Source: JBBBNV01 sp037137075 | GTDB taxonomy: Bacteria > Bacillota > Bacilli > Paenibacillales > NBRC-103111 | Reading direction: 5' to 3' | NCBI RefSeq assembly: GCF_037137075.1 | Contig: NZ_JBBBNV010000013.1 | Span: forward strand, 62,001 to 126,000 | Length of the DNA stretch: 64,000 bases | In this document: positions 1 to 8,370 of the stretch, in pieces | How the letters are laid out: every line of letters starts with the position of its first letter | How positions within the stretch are numbered: the stretch's first letter is position 1 | The notes under the pieces: generated by a model | The model's database searches: none | Told to the model about the DNA's origin: nothing | Seen by the model: the letters and a program-made list of their open reading frames with translations, nothing else | Made by a program: the position numbers and the translations under genes

Positions 1-1
1 T

Positions 2-1495
2 AGCTTACGCGAGCTTCTATATGCCGGATTGGATCAAAATCTGGATCACCTGGGCGGGCTGCTGGGCAATAACAGTGACCTGGTCATCCGGCAGCTGGTG
101 ATTGGCCAGGACCGGCGCAAAACCGCCGTGCTGTTTTTTGAGGGGCTGGCCGATTCGACGACGGTGCAGCAGTATGTTTTGGGCGCTATGATGCAGCAGC
201 ATATTCTGGAGCCCGGCACGCCGGTCGAACAGGTGCCGGAGGTGTTGAAACAGGCTATTTTGAGCGTTGGCGAAATCTGCTTGCTACAACGGTTCGAACA
301 GGTGCTGGAATGCATTTTGGCCGGCAATGCCGCTGTGCTGTTCGACGGCTGTGTGCAAGGCTTGCATGTGGCCGTGCAGGGCTGGAAGGAACGCAGCATC
401 ACCGAGCCGTCCGATCAAGCGGTCATCCGGGGCCCGAAGGAATCGTTTACGGAGACAATACGAACCAATACCGCCATGGTACGCCGCAAAATCAGGGATC
501 GGCGCTTGCGCCTGGAGAACACAAAAATCGGAAGGGTCACCAAAACGGACGTCAGCATCATGTACATCGAAGGCATCGTCATGAAGGATGTTGTGGAGGA
601 AGTGCACAAGCGGCTGGCCCAGATTGATACGGATAGTATTTTGGAGAGCGGCTATATCGAGGAATTCATGGAGGATTCCCACTATTCCCCGTTCCCCACT
701 ATTCAGAACACCGAGCGCCCGGACGCCGTAGCCGCCGCTTTGCTGGAGGGACGGGTCGCCATTCTTATCGACGGGACGCCGCACGCGCTTATCGTCCCCT
801 CGCTGTTCATTCAGTTCCTGCAGTCCCCCGAGGACTACTATCAGCGCGCGGGATTCAGCAGTCTCGTACGGGTGCTCCGGTACATCGGGTTAGCCATTGC
901 CCTGCTCGCGCCCTCCATGTACATCGCCATTACTACCTTCCATCAGGAAATGCTGCCGACAATGCTGCTGATCAGTCTGGCGGCCCAGCGGGAAGGGGTT
1001 CCTTTTCCGGCGTTTATCGAAGCGCTGATGATGGAAATTACGTTTGAAATTCTCCGTGAGGCCGGCATTCGAATGCCGCGCGCCGTCGGGCAAGCGGTTT
1101 CCATCGTCGGCACGCTGGTTATCGGACAAGCGGCCGTCGAGGCCGGCATTGTATCGGCGGCAATGGTTATCGTCGTGGCGATAACGGCAATTTCCAGCTT
1201 CGTCGTACCGAATTACAATATGTCGATCCCTGTTCGGATGATGCGTTTTTTCCTGATGATGCTGGGCGCCTCCTTTGGCTTATTCGGCATTGCGATAGGC
1301 CTTATCGCGCTCATTTTGCACCTGTGCAGCCTGCGCTCCTTCGGTGTGCCCTTTATGTCGCCGATGGCCCCGCTCAATCTGAGCGAGCAGGAGGACGCCA
1401 TTTTGCGGCTGCCGCGCCCTTTTCAGCGCTTTCGCCCCAAGATGCTCAGCAAGAACCGGATTCGTACCGTTCGGAAGCCCAGGTCCAAATCATAA
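2..1495 (+). CDS. GerA-family spore germination receptor A subunit (5' end outside window)
   Basis: A subunit of a nutrient germinant receptor of the spore inner membrane. The frame is open back to base 2 and the first visible residues already belong to the soluble N-terminal domain (motif GNNSDLVIRQ), so the true start lies upstream; the TTG at 29 has no ribosome binding site. About 497 residues are visible. The first ~280 form the hydrophilic GerA N domain (ETIRTNTAMVRRKI, then the VLIDG-like AILIDGTPHAL), followed by several hydrophobic helices (about 290-440) and a basic cytoplasmic tail rich in Arg/Lys. Family assignment is firm; which receptor (gerA, gerB or gerK type) cannot be told. 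A small two-helix gene follows after 31 bases. B and C subunit genes are not found downstream and could lie upstream of the window. Confidence 0.93.
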   Translation, partial: SLRELLYAGLDQNLDHLGGLLGNNSDLVIRQLVIGQDRRKTAVLFFEGLADSTTVQQYVLGAMMQQHILEPGTPVEQVPEVLKQAILSVGEICLLQRFEQVLECILAGNAAVLFDGCVQGLHVAVQGWKERSITEPSDQAVIRGPKESFTETIRTNTAMVRRKIRDRRLRLENTKIGRVTKTDVSIMYIEGIVMKDVVEEVHKRLAQIDTDSILESGYIEEFMEDSHYSPFPTIQNTERPDAVAAALLEGRVAILIDGTPHALIVPSLFIQFLQSPEDYYQRAGFSSLVRVLRYIGLAIALLAPSMYIAITTFHQEMLPTMLLISLAAQREGVPFPAFIEALMMEITFEILREAGIRMPRAVGQAVSIVGTLVIGQAAVEAGIVSAAMVIVVAITAISSFVVPNYNMSIPVRMMRFFLMMLGASFGLFGIAIGLIALILHLCSLRSFGVPFMSPMAPLNLSEQEDAILRLPRPFQRFRPKMLSKNRIRTVRKPRSKS

Positions 1496-1526
1496 TGAAC
1501 AGCTTAAAGCGGAAGGAGCGTTCGGC

Positions 1527-1760
1527 ATGTGGCCCATTCTCGGGATCGTAACCGTAACGATTGGAATCGCCGTCATGGAGGGACCGTCCCTGTGGCGCAA
1601 ACAATATTACCGGGATTTCGCCGTTTTCAGCTTCCTCCTGCTTTGCGGCGCTATCCTCAGCATCCTGCAGGCGGCGCATGTAGCACTGCCGAATCCGATC
1701 GACGCTGTGATCTGGCTATTCAAGCCGGTCAGCGATATGTTCACCGAGCTGCTTCAATAA
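1527..1760 (+). CDS. Small two-helix membrane protein, probable germinant-receptor D subunit
   Basis: A 77-residue protein starting with MWPILGIVTV. It has two hydrophobic segments (about residues 2-17 and 31-50) separated by a charged loop (SLWRKQYYRD), and an amphipathic C terminus. A good ribosome binding site (GGAAGGAG) lies just before the ATG, 31 bases after the gerA A-subunit gene, so the two are probably co-transcribed. Proteins of this size and topology encoded beside gerA operons of Bacillus are known as D subunits that modulate receptor function. The assignment here rests on size, topology and position, not on a recognised motif. It could otherwise be a lineage-specific small membrane protein of unrelated role. 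Confidence 0.75.
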   Translation: MWPILGIVTVTIGIAVMEGPSLWRKQYYRDFAVFSFLLLCGAILSILQAAHVALPNPIDAVIWLFKPVSDMFTELLQ

Positions 1761-2155
1761 ACCATGCCAGGAGGAAGATCTCTTTGCACAAGGGCTGTGT
1801 CAGCCCCGGCAATTGGTTCATGCTGTAGTCGCTGTATGGATTGGCAGCGCTGTTCCGGTCGTCTCCAGTAGATCAAACCTGAAGCAACGTCCATTTCCGG
1901 ACCGCGGGAAGAACAGCCAGTAAGCTGCAAGTGGCGTCGAAACGTTATTTCGTTAATGACGGAACACTATACCACTATACTAATGACATCAGTAAAAATG
2001 CCGGGCAGACGCAAATGGGACGAAGGATAACACTCTAGGCGGGCATGCAGGATCGGAGCGTACGGAGGTCCGCCGTATGACCGCGATTGTACCGCCTGCC
2101 AACTATCCCCTGTCCCCAGAAGCACCTGAACGAAGCGGCAGGCTGTTCATCGGCG
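1761..2155. other. Intergenic stretch, no gene recognised
   Basis: 395 bases between the small germination gene and the decayed oxidoreductase. Only short frames without credible starts or ribosome binding sites are present; no clear hairpin terminator was seen. Confidence 0.5.
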
Positions 2156-2871
2156 CTATAGGCTCCGAGCCACCAATTCGGCGATATCGAGCGCCTGGAC
2201 CCGTGCATCCGCTTCACACTGCTTCAGGACGTCCGCAATCATCGTCATGCAGTAAGGGCAAACAGTGGCGATGACCGCAGGCTGCGCTGCAAGCAGCTGG
2301 CCGGTCCGCGCTTCGTTGATTCGCGTTCCTTCCTGCTCCTCCATCCACATCCGTCCGCCCCCCGCCCCGCAGCACATGCTTTCCGAACGTGACTGCGCCG
2401 CTTCAACAAGCGTCAAGCCGGGCAGAGCGCTTACTATTTGGCGGGGACCCGCATATTCTCCGTTATAGCGCCCCAAGTAACAGGAATCGTGGTAAACCAC
2501 CGTTTCCTTTCGTTCCTGCTTCGGATGCAGGCGCCCCTCTCGCAGCCAGCGGGCAATTAACTGCGTGTGATGATACACCTGAATATCGGGGGACAGTCCC
2601 AGATCCGGATACTCATCTCGGCAGATGATGCGGAAGCCGCCGGAAATGTGGAGACCCGTCGGGATCTAAAAGCCTGCAAGGAAGGCGCCCAAGGGGATCG
2701 CGAGGTTATCGCTGTCCCTTTGTCCGTCAAATGATCCCGAAGCTTCACAATTAGATGCATCGGCGAGAGAAGCTTGCCGGTGGACGAGGCCGGGCAGACG
2801 CTTGTACAGCGGCCGCATTCCACGCAGGCATACAAATCCAGCAGCTGATCCCGGCGCAGCCGCTCAATGCG
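2156..2871 (-). pseudogene. Fe-S oxidoreductase (CCG-domain, glycolate-oxidase/heterodisulfide-reductase type), remnant
   Basis: Two pieces in different frames. The upstream piece (about 2690-2871) carries a ferredoxin-type cluster motif (CVECGRCTSVCPASSTGK) and the following LSPMHLIVKLRDHL. The downstream piece (2156 to about 2660) carries the second half: DEYPDLGL, VYHDSCYLGRYN and the cysteine-rich CCGAGGGRMWMEE and VCPYCMTM motifs, ending normally at a TAG. The protein between these pieces is missing, the frame changes and a stop lies at the join; the N-terminal membrane part expected in this family is also absent. It is thus an internally deleted, 5'-truncated pseudogene. Intact homologues pass electrons between flavoprotein dehydrogenases or ETF and the quinone pool. 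Confidence 0.85.
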
Positions 2872-3159
2872 CAATGACCCGTCTCAGGGGCACATCATGC
2901 TGCAGCCGCTGGACTTTGGGGAATACCCTATCCAGACACAGTAAAAACTCCGCTCCGCAATCGTTGAAATGAGCGTTCAGCTCCCGCTCGGTATAAAGTG
3001 GATTCGTCTGCACAACAATGCCGCCTGCGGACAAAGTCCCGTAATAACCAATGACATACTGGGGGCAATTCGGGAACATTAGAGCCACACGGTCGCCCTT
3101 TGCCAGACCAAGTTCCGTGAGAGCGTTTGCAAACCGGTAGCTGAGCTGGAGCAGCCTGC
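2872..3159 (-). pseudogene. Acyl-CoA ligase (AMP-forming) internal fragment
   Basis: About 95 residues of a long-chain fatty-acid CoA ligase, readable as YRRLLQLSYRFANAL, then GLAKGDRVALMFPNCPQYVI and GIVVQTNPLYTERELN. This corresponds to the early N-terminal domain of the AMP-binding family. The start, the P-loop-like AMP-binding motif and the whole C-terminal domain are missing. The fragment begins abruptly where an etfB fragment ends and stops where the Fe-S oxidoreductase fragment starts, so it is a deletion remnant rather than a gene. No start codon with a ribosome binding site exists for it. Confidence 0.85.
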
Positions 3160-3257
3160 GGTACCCACTTCATGCCGTCCTCGGCAACTTGTCCCTGCTC
3201 CACCACAAGGCGCTCTTCCGTATCGAACGTCTGCTTCATGCATACAATCCATTTCAT
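3160..3257 (-). pseudogene. etfB: etfB 5' fragment (electron transfer flavoprotein beta subunit)
   Basis: The first ~32 codons of EtfB remain: MKWIVCMKQTFDTEERLVVE and QVAEDGMKWV, the recognisable N terminus of Bacillus-type EtfB. A good ribosome binding site (AGGAGG, nine bases before the ATG) is preserved. After about residue 32 the sequence switches without a gap into an acyl-CoA ligase in another frame, so the FAD/AMP-binding body is gone. Translation from this start would read out of frame through the ligase remnant. Confidence 0.8.
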
Positions 3258-3408
3258 CCCCATCCGCCTCCTCATTGTTCCGGATGTGCGACCTGCTATG
3301 ATCTATGTGTATGGGTGTGAGCTTGCCCATCATTCCAGCAATCGTTGCGGCCATCCTGTCCCGATCCCGGACTCTCCATGCAAAGAAGCGCCAAGGCCGG
3401 CAAGCGGC

Positions 3409-4047
3409 CTAAAACAACGGCGCATACCCGGCTTGATGCACCGCCTTGGCCATCACAGTGTAGCCCTCCGCATTCGGGTGAACCTGATCATCGCTAAGCA
3501 GCTCCTTTTCCTTGCCGACAAAGCCATGGTACACGTCAACCACCAGAAGATTCCGGGACTCGAACCTGCGCAGCATTTTGTTAAACCGTCCTACCCAGAA
3601 AGCCGCCTCCGGGATTTGGGGCAGCGGATTGTACAAATCAGTAAGACGGACCGCATAGGGCCGGACTGACGATTTCTTCAGCTGTTGGATCAAATCGGTA
3701 AGCTGCTGAAGCTGATTCTGGCACCGGCGCAGCGCCTCTCGCAGAATCATCTGATCCGGATCGCTGAAATATAGCTTCGCCGCCGCCAGCATATCGTTGC
3801 CGCCCGTGGTGACCGTTATAAAATCCGCGCGCTCCACATCGGCGCGCAGCGGCGTTTCGCGCTTCAGCTTCTCCAGCAGCTCCCCGGTTTTCAGTCCGCT
3901 GATTCCGTTATTCGTCAGTGCTACCCGCTTGCCGGACGACGCTTGAACCAGAAGCACACGGACCAGATCGGTAAGCCCCAATCCGACAGGAGCCCCTACT
4001 CCAGCGGTCAAAGAATCCCCCATCGCCACATACCTGATTTCCTTCAT
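3409..4047 (-). CDS. SGNH/GDSL hydrolase family esterase or lipase
   Basis: 212 residues, the usual length of a single-domain SGNH hydrolase. Block I with the nucleophile Ser is AMGDSLTAGVG (about residues 8-18), block II Gly is in NNGISG, block III is TTGGNDML (oxyanion Asn), and block V is DDQVHPNAEGY with the catalytic Asp and His. There is no signal peptide, so it is probably cytoplasmic. The ATG is preceded by GAGGAGG. It hydrolyses an ester or thioester; the substrate cannot be read from sequence. It stands alone between the decayed oxidation cluster and the divergent FHA gene. Confidence 0.9.
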   Translation of the reverse strand: MKEIRYVAMGDSLTAGVGAPVGLGLTDLVRVLLVQASSGKRVALTNNGISGLKTGELLEKLKRETPLRADVERADFITVTTGGNDMLAAAKLYFSDPDQMILREALRRCQNQLQQLTDLIQQLKKSSVRPYAVRLTDLYNPLPQIPEAAFWVGRFNKMLRRFESRNLLVVDVYHGFVGKEKELLSDDQVHPNAEGYTVMAKAVHQAGYAPLF

Positions 4048-4345
4048 GCCCGCACCCTCCTCACCGCTTCTGTTGTAGTGTATTCACCTGCTATGACATT
4101 TGGGCACACCCGTGCCTGGAAATCCGGCAGCGACTGTGAACCAACAATTCTCTTGCACCCTGCAGTTCATCAGTCAACAATAACCCGGCTGTCAGACACC
4201 CGCCATTTCCCCCCCGCGCCGAAATACGGTAAGATGGATAAAGGGCTTCTTTACTATTTTTGCTGAATACCGCTAAATACCATTGAATCCGCTGGATGCA
4301 GACCGCTTTATTCATACAAAATCAATACCGCAGGAGGGAATGTCA

Positions 4346-5074
4346 GTGGAAACATACGGCAGCTTGTACATCGTCCGGGGAGAACCGTTCCGGCCGGGCA
4401 CCTGCGTCAGCTTGTCTGATGATTCGCTCATTGTGGGCCGGTTGTCCAAGGAAAATACGCCTGAGGTCGCCTTTACGAACGCTTTCGTATCCCGCAAGCA
4501 TCTGCTGCTGCGCCGGGAGCTGGACCAGGTCGTGCTGGTTGACCTCGGCAGCAGGCACGGCACCGAAATTAACGGGGTTCGCCTGGCGCCTCACACCCCC
4601 TATACATTGCGTTCGTTTGATATTATCCGGCTCGCCAAGGGCATGGTTGTGCTCCATTTCTCCCATGCGTATGCCGATCAAACCATCGAATTCGAACCGC
4701 TCAGCTATACCCGCCAGTGGGACCTGTCCGAGCAGGACCGGACCACCGTTAACTGGGAAAAAAGGGAATGTCTTATACAAGGCAAGCGTATCCCCATGTC
4801 GGAAAAGGAGTATCTGCTGCTGCGTCTGCTGCATGATCATCCAAACCGGCTTGTCCCGAATGAGGAAATTAAAAGGAATGTCTGGTCCGAGCGTGCGCGG
4901 GATCAGGACGGCATCCCGGATGTGACGATTGACGAGCTGAACGCGCTCGTATACCGTATCCGCAAAAAGTACGGCAAAGACACGTTTTGCCTGAACACTG
5001 TGCGGGGCAGCGGAATCATGCTGGAAACGGAGACAGCAGAAACTCCATCCGAAGGCGGGCATTCATCCAGATGA
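4346..5074 (+). CDS. FHA domain / winged-helix DNA-binding protein
   Basis: About 242 residues. An N-terminal forkhead-associated domain (about 10-110) shows VGRLSKEN, the phosphothreonine-binding core SRKHLLL, and DLGSRHGTEING. A C-terminal OmpR-type winged helix (about 140-235) shows MSEKEYLLLRLLHDHPN, NVWSE, VYRIRKKYG and NTVRGSGIML. It is therefore a phosphoprotein-reading regulator without a receiver domain. GTG at 4346 is chosen because AGGAGG lies eight bases before it; the ATG at 4340 is too close to that site but cannot be excluded. Its stop overlaps the start of the downstream murA paralogue (ATGA), so the pair is translationally coupled. A Ser/Thr kinase of the PrkC/PASTA type, encoded elsewhere, is the expected partner by inference. 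Confidence 0.85.
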   Translation: METYGSLYIVRGEPFRPGTCVSLSDDSLIVGRLSKENTPEVAFTNAFVSRKHLLLRRELDQVVLVDLGSRHGTEINGVRLAPHTPYTLRSFDIIRLAKGMVVLHFSHAYADQTIEFEPLSYTRQWDLSEQDRTTVNWEKRECLIQGKRIPMSEKEYLLLRLLHDHPNRLVPNEEIKRNVWSERARDQDGIPDVTIDELNALVYRIRKKYGKDTFCLNTVRGSGIMLETETAETPSEGGHSSR

Positions 5075-6357
5075 CCAAAAACATAATCGTCGAACCGTCC
5101 GGGCCGCTGACAGGTAGCGTTCTCGTTCCCGGCTCCAAAAACAGCTCATTAGCCTTGCTGGCCGCCGCCTGCCTGGCAGATACGCCGGTGACACTGCAGG
5201 GCATTCCCGATATTTACGATGTCAAAATCATTTCCGGTATTGGCCGGGATATCGGCTTCACGCTGATGCGCGATGCTGTATCCGGCGATGTGCATCTTGA
5301 CCCGCGATGGATTCACAGCGCGACTATTGACCCGGGCAAGGCGTCCGCGTACCGGGCGTCCTATTACTATGCCGGCGCTCTGCTGGCGAAGTTCGGCCGG
5401 GTTACCATCGGGTATCCGGGCGGAGATGATTTCAACTCCCGGCCGATTGACCAGCATATCAAAGCGTTCCATGCACTGGGCGCAAAGCTGACCATGCATA
5501 ACGACTACTACACCGTTGAAGCGGAAGAGCTGCGGGGGGCCGATATTTACTTCGACATGCTGACCTCCGGCGCTACGATTAACGCCATGCTGGCGGCTGT
5601 CCGGGCGCGCGGAACAACACGGCTGTACAACGCCGCCGGCGATCCGGAGGTAGTCGATACAGCACAATTCCTTAATCGGCTGGGCGCCCGGATCAGCGGT
5701 GCCGGCAGTCCGGTCATACGTATTGAGGGCGTGCCTTATTTGGAGGGAGGCATATACGGGGTTATTCCGGACAGGCTCATTGCAGGAGCGTTTCTTATGG
5801 CTGCGGGCATTAACGGCGGTCAGGTGGAGGTCACCGGTGTCATTCCGGAGCATCTCGGCTCCTGTATCGCCAAGCTCCGTGAGACCGGCATCGAGATAGA
5901 ATGCGGAGAGGAGCGGATTACAGCCTACAGCATCGGCTCCATCAAGCCAGTCCGGCTGCGGACAGGCATGTACCCCGAGTTCGCGACAGACCTGCAGCAG
6001 CCGATGACCGCCCTGCTCACCCGTGCCCATGGGCAAAGCGCTGTAACCGACCGCGTGTATCCGATGCGGTTTAATCATGTCCCCCAGCTCATCCGGCTGG
6101 GGGCCTCCATTCAAATGCGGGGCGATACCGCCTATATTGACGGCGGCCGGCCGTTAATCGGCGGACGCGTTCATGCCACCGATGTGCGGGCGGGAACGAG
6201 CCTGGTGCTGGCCGGCCTTGCAGCTGAAGGCATCACGACCATAACAGACACCTTGCATATGGAACGCGGCTATGCCGACATTATCGGCGCTTTCCAAAGC
6301 ATCGGGGCCCGAATCCGCTGGTCCGAGGAAACACTGCCTTCAGCCGCACAGGCGTAA
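5071..6357 (+). CDS. MurA-family enolpyruvyl transferase paralogue with Asp at the catalytic Cys site
   Basis: 428 residues, full length for UDP-N-acetylglucosamine 1-carboxyvinyltransferase, which adds enolpyruvate from PEP to UDP-GlcNAc at the first committed step of peptidoglycan synthesis. Conserved are the substrate Lys-Asn pair (GSKNSSLALLAA, residues 21-32), YRAS around Arg95, the Arg in SRPIDQHI, the catalytic Asp region YPEFATDLQQP, and DVRAGTSLVLAGLAAEG near the end. In the mobile loop, where MurA has PGGC, this protein has PGGDD (Asp119). Asp at this position is known from mycobacteria and chlamydia to keep activity and cause insensitivity to fosfomycin. The ATG overlaps the stop of the FHA gene by four bases. 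It could be a second wall enzyme, or have shifted substrate. Confidence 0.88.
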   Translation: MTKNIIVEPSGPLTGSVLVPGSKNSSLALLAAACLADTPVTLQGIPDIYDVKIISGIGRDIGFTLMRDAVSGDVHLDPRWIHSATIDPGKASAYRASYYYAGALLAKFGRVTIGYPGGDDFNSRPIDQHIKAFHALGAKLTMHNDYYTVEAEELRGADIYFDMLTSGATINAMLAAVRARGTTRLYNAAGDPEVVDTAQFLNRLGARISGAGSPVIRIEGVPYLEGGIYGVIPDRLIAGAFLMAAGINGGQVEVTGVIPEHLGSCIAKLRETGIEIECGEERITAYSIGSIKPVRLRTGMYPEFATDLQQPMTALLTRAHGQSAVTDRVYPMRFNHVPQLIRLGASIQMRGDTAYIDGGRPLIGGRVHATDVRAGTSLVLAGLAAEGITTITDTLHMERGYADIIGAFQSIGARIRWSEETLPSAAQA

Positions 6358-6428
6358 ACATACGATTAGCCTGAACCCCGGCACAATCAGGAGATACAGG
6401 AATATAAACCATTTATTGGTCATATTAC

Positions 6429-6466
6429 GCCTGGCTTTTTTCCAAAAGAAATGGCCGGGCTTTTCA
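6429..6466 (+). terminator. Probable intrinsic terminator after the murA paralogue
   Basis: GCCTGGC (6429-6435) pairs with GCCGGGC (6454-6460, one G-T pair) and is followed by TTTTCATTT. It lies 72 bases after the stop codon. Confidence 0.5.
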
Positions 6467-6571
6467 TTTAATATGGAATTTCCTAGATGGTATTCCGATA
6501 TATGCAATACATTGTGCTACATTTACATTCCATTAACAATAAAGCTGCTTAAGGGAAAGGAGCGCCCTTCC

Positions 6572-7288
6572 TTGTTTTCCTCGTTTTTCAAAAGAAAATC
6601 TCCCTGGGATGAGCTCTTTACGCAGCACGGAGCTTCGTCCTATTTTAAACAAATGGTGCTGGCCGGCATGGTTGAGAACTACGACTGGTTGTTTGACATG
6701 GAGAACGGGACCTTGTCGTTCCTGGATGATCGTCAGCAGGAAATCCACCGTTTTGAGGTTCAGATTATCGGAACGCATTCCTACCGGGATCATACCTGGC
6801 TCTGGTCCTGGGCCAATGAAAAATCCAACATTCCGGAACGGCTGCTGGAAGCCGCCCGCGCGCTCAAAGCCTACGGAATCCAAAACGGCGTACAGGAGCT
6901 AACCACGCCCCGCTTCCTTATCAATAATGAGCTGAGCGAGTGGCATTTGGCCTTGACGGCCTCCGGCCTGACGGAAGCCAACGGCTTTTATTTGGGCAAG
7001 CAGGAGCACAATACCGTCGTTTTTCTGGTAGAAAAGCATAATTATTCGATTCGGGAGGAAGAGGACAAGCAGGACCTGTATGCGTCGGCATATTTCGATT
7101 ACTTCTGGAAATTTACCGAAAGCTTCAAAGTAAACGACCATTATGCCGCCATGAAACAGTACTTGGCTTTTACAGAATTCGAATACGAGGAGCGTAGCGG
7201 GGATATCATCGTCCATCTCAGCGAGCCGTATTTGAAGGTGTCCTTTCATAAAAACAAAACGTTAAAAGATATTGAATATAGCTCGTAA
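6572..7288 (+). CDS. DUF6882-like protein of unknown function
   Basis: About 238 residues, soluble, no signal peptide. The centre carries a Trp-rich motif (HTWLWSWANEKSNIP, about 75-90) that resembles the DUF6882 family, followed by EAARALKAYG and LALTASGL. The function is not known. The TTG start at 6572 is chosen because AAAGGAG precedes it by nine bases; the open frame continues much further upstream but without a ribosome binding site and across the terminator. It stands alone, downstream of the murA paralogue and on the same strand. Confidence 0.75.
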   Translation: MFSSFFKRKSPWDELFTQHGASSYFKQMVLAGMVENYDWLFDMENGTLSFLDDRQQEIHRFEVQIIGTHSYRDHTWLWSWANEKSNIPERLLEAARALKAYGIQNGVQELTTPRFLINNELSEWHLALTASGLTEANGFYLGKQEHNTVVFLVEKHNYSIREEEDKQDLYASAYFDYFWKFTESFKVNDHYAAMKQYLAFTEFEYEERSGDIIVHLSEPYLKVSFHKNKTLKDIEYSS

Positions 7289-7344
7289 GTGAAACGTACT
7301 GCTGTACGGATACGGCGGCGGAATTCATTCTGTGTGAAAACAAA

Positions 7345-7374
7345 TTGACATTAAGGGACAGACTTCCATAGAAT
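7345..7374 (+). promoter_or_regulatory. SigA-type promoter of the LysE-family gene
   Basis: TTGACA (7345-7350), an 18-base spacer and TAGAAT (7369-7374). It lies 36 bases before the start codon of the exporter gene. Confidence 0.65.
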
Positions 7375-7410
7375 GGGGTAAATTCATACAGGTTCACTTG
7401 GGAGGATACG

Positions 7411-8028
7411 ATGGAGCTGTTTATCAAAAGTGTGGTCATCGGGTTTTCCATCGCAGCGCCGGTCGGGCCGGTCGGACTGCTGTGCATCCGGCGTTCACTC
7501 CTGCAGGGAAGACGATTCGGATTCGTATCCGGCTTAGGAGCGGCTACGGCAGATACACTGTATGGCGGGGCCGCTGCATTCGGCTTTACGATGATCGCCC
7601 CGTTTCTTTTGGCCCACAGAGGCTGGATTCAGCTGCTCGGCGGGGTTTTCCTGCTTATTCTCGGTATCCATTTCATGCGTTCCCGTCCGGCAGAGCCTGG
7701 AGAAGACAGGCTGGCAGGGGGATTGCTGTCCTCCTATATCAGCGCCTTTCTGCTCACAGCGGCTAACCCGCTCACGATATGGTCATTTATCGGGATTTTT
7801 GCCGGCGTCGGGATGAGCGGCAAAGGAGGACTCGCAGCCGTGCTGCTGGTCAGCGGAGTATTCACCGGCTCTCTGCTTTGGTGGATGCTGCTGACAACCG
7901 GCATGGAACTAATCAAGCGGTGGATGAGCCAGGGAATGCTGCACTGGGTCAACCGCATAGCCGGGCTGGGCCTGGTCGTCCTGGGGGCTGTATCGGTGAT
8001 TAATGTTGCAGCGCACTGGCTCCGATAA
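7411..8028 (+). CDS. LysE/RhtB-family amino acid exporter
   Basis: 205 residues with about six membrane helices. The N terminus shows the family signature (AAPVGPVGLLCIRRSL, about 15-30), and the middle has TAANPLTIWSFIGIFAG, the conserved Asn-Pro helix of LysE translocators. The family exports amino acids or related small molecules; the substrate is unknown. ATG is preceded by GGGAGG at good spacing and by a clear promoter. It has no operon partner. Confidence 0.9.
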   Translation: MELFIKSVVIGFSIAAPVGPVGLLCIRRSLLQGRRFGFVSGLGAATADTLYGGAAAFGFTMIAPFLLAHRGWIQLLGGVFLLILGIHFMRSRPAEPGEDRLAGGLLSSYISAFLLTAANPLTIWSFIGIFAGVGMSGKGGLAAVLLVSGVFTGSLLWWMLLTTGMELIKRWMSQGMLHWVNRIAGLGLVVLGAVSVINVAAHWLR

Positions 8029-8081
8029 GGGGCGAAGCCCTATGGAGGAAGGCTTGCTTGTTTTAAGCAAAAGCATCCGGA

Positions 8082-8343
8082 ATGCTGAACATAACCAGCC
8101 CCCAGTTTGCCGTAGCGGTGCTTCTGGAATTCATTGTATTCGTTCCGGTCGTCCTGCTGGCCGCAGAATGGGGCCGACTATTCCTGTTTTCCGGCCATGA
8201 ATACCTCGCTCCTCCGGACGTACACGCCCGGTGCAGTGACGGCGGTGCTTCTGGTCCTGCCTTCTACCGGATTACATACTTTACGCTTGCTTCAGAAGGG
8301 GCTTGTGACCTGGGGCCAAGCAGTACCATTTCAGGTAAAATAA
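8082..8343 (+). pseudogene. Possible frameshifted small membrane protein gene
   Basis: A hydrophobic coding-like frame starts at ATG 8082 (AVAVLLEFIVFVPVVLLAAE) and loses its character near 8200. A second hydrophobic frame shifted by +1 (TPGAVTAVLLVLPSTGLHTL) then runs to a TAA at 8343. Joined, they would make a ~90-residue two-helix protein. There is no good ribosome binding site and no family is recognised, so this may be chance. Confidence 0.25.
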
Positions 8344-8370
8344 AGCCGCAGCGCCATGGAAGGACACCGC

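Noticed and set aside
284..784. Long minus-strand frames inside the germination gene
   Set aside because: They are shadows of a well-supported GerA reading frame and lack starts with ribosome binding sites.
5149..6114. Minus-strand 321-codon frame opposite the murA paralogue
   Set aside because: Shadow frame without family motifs.
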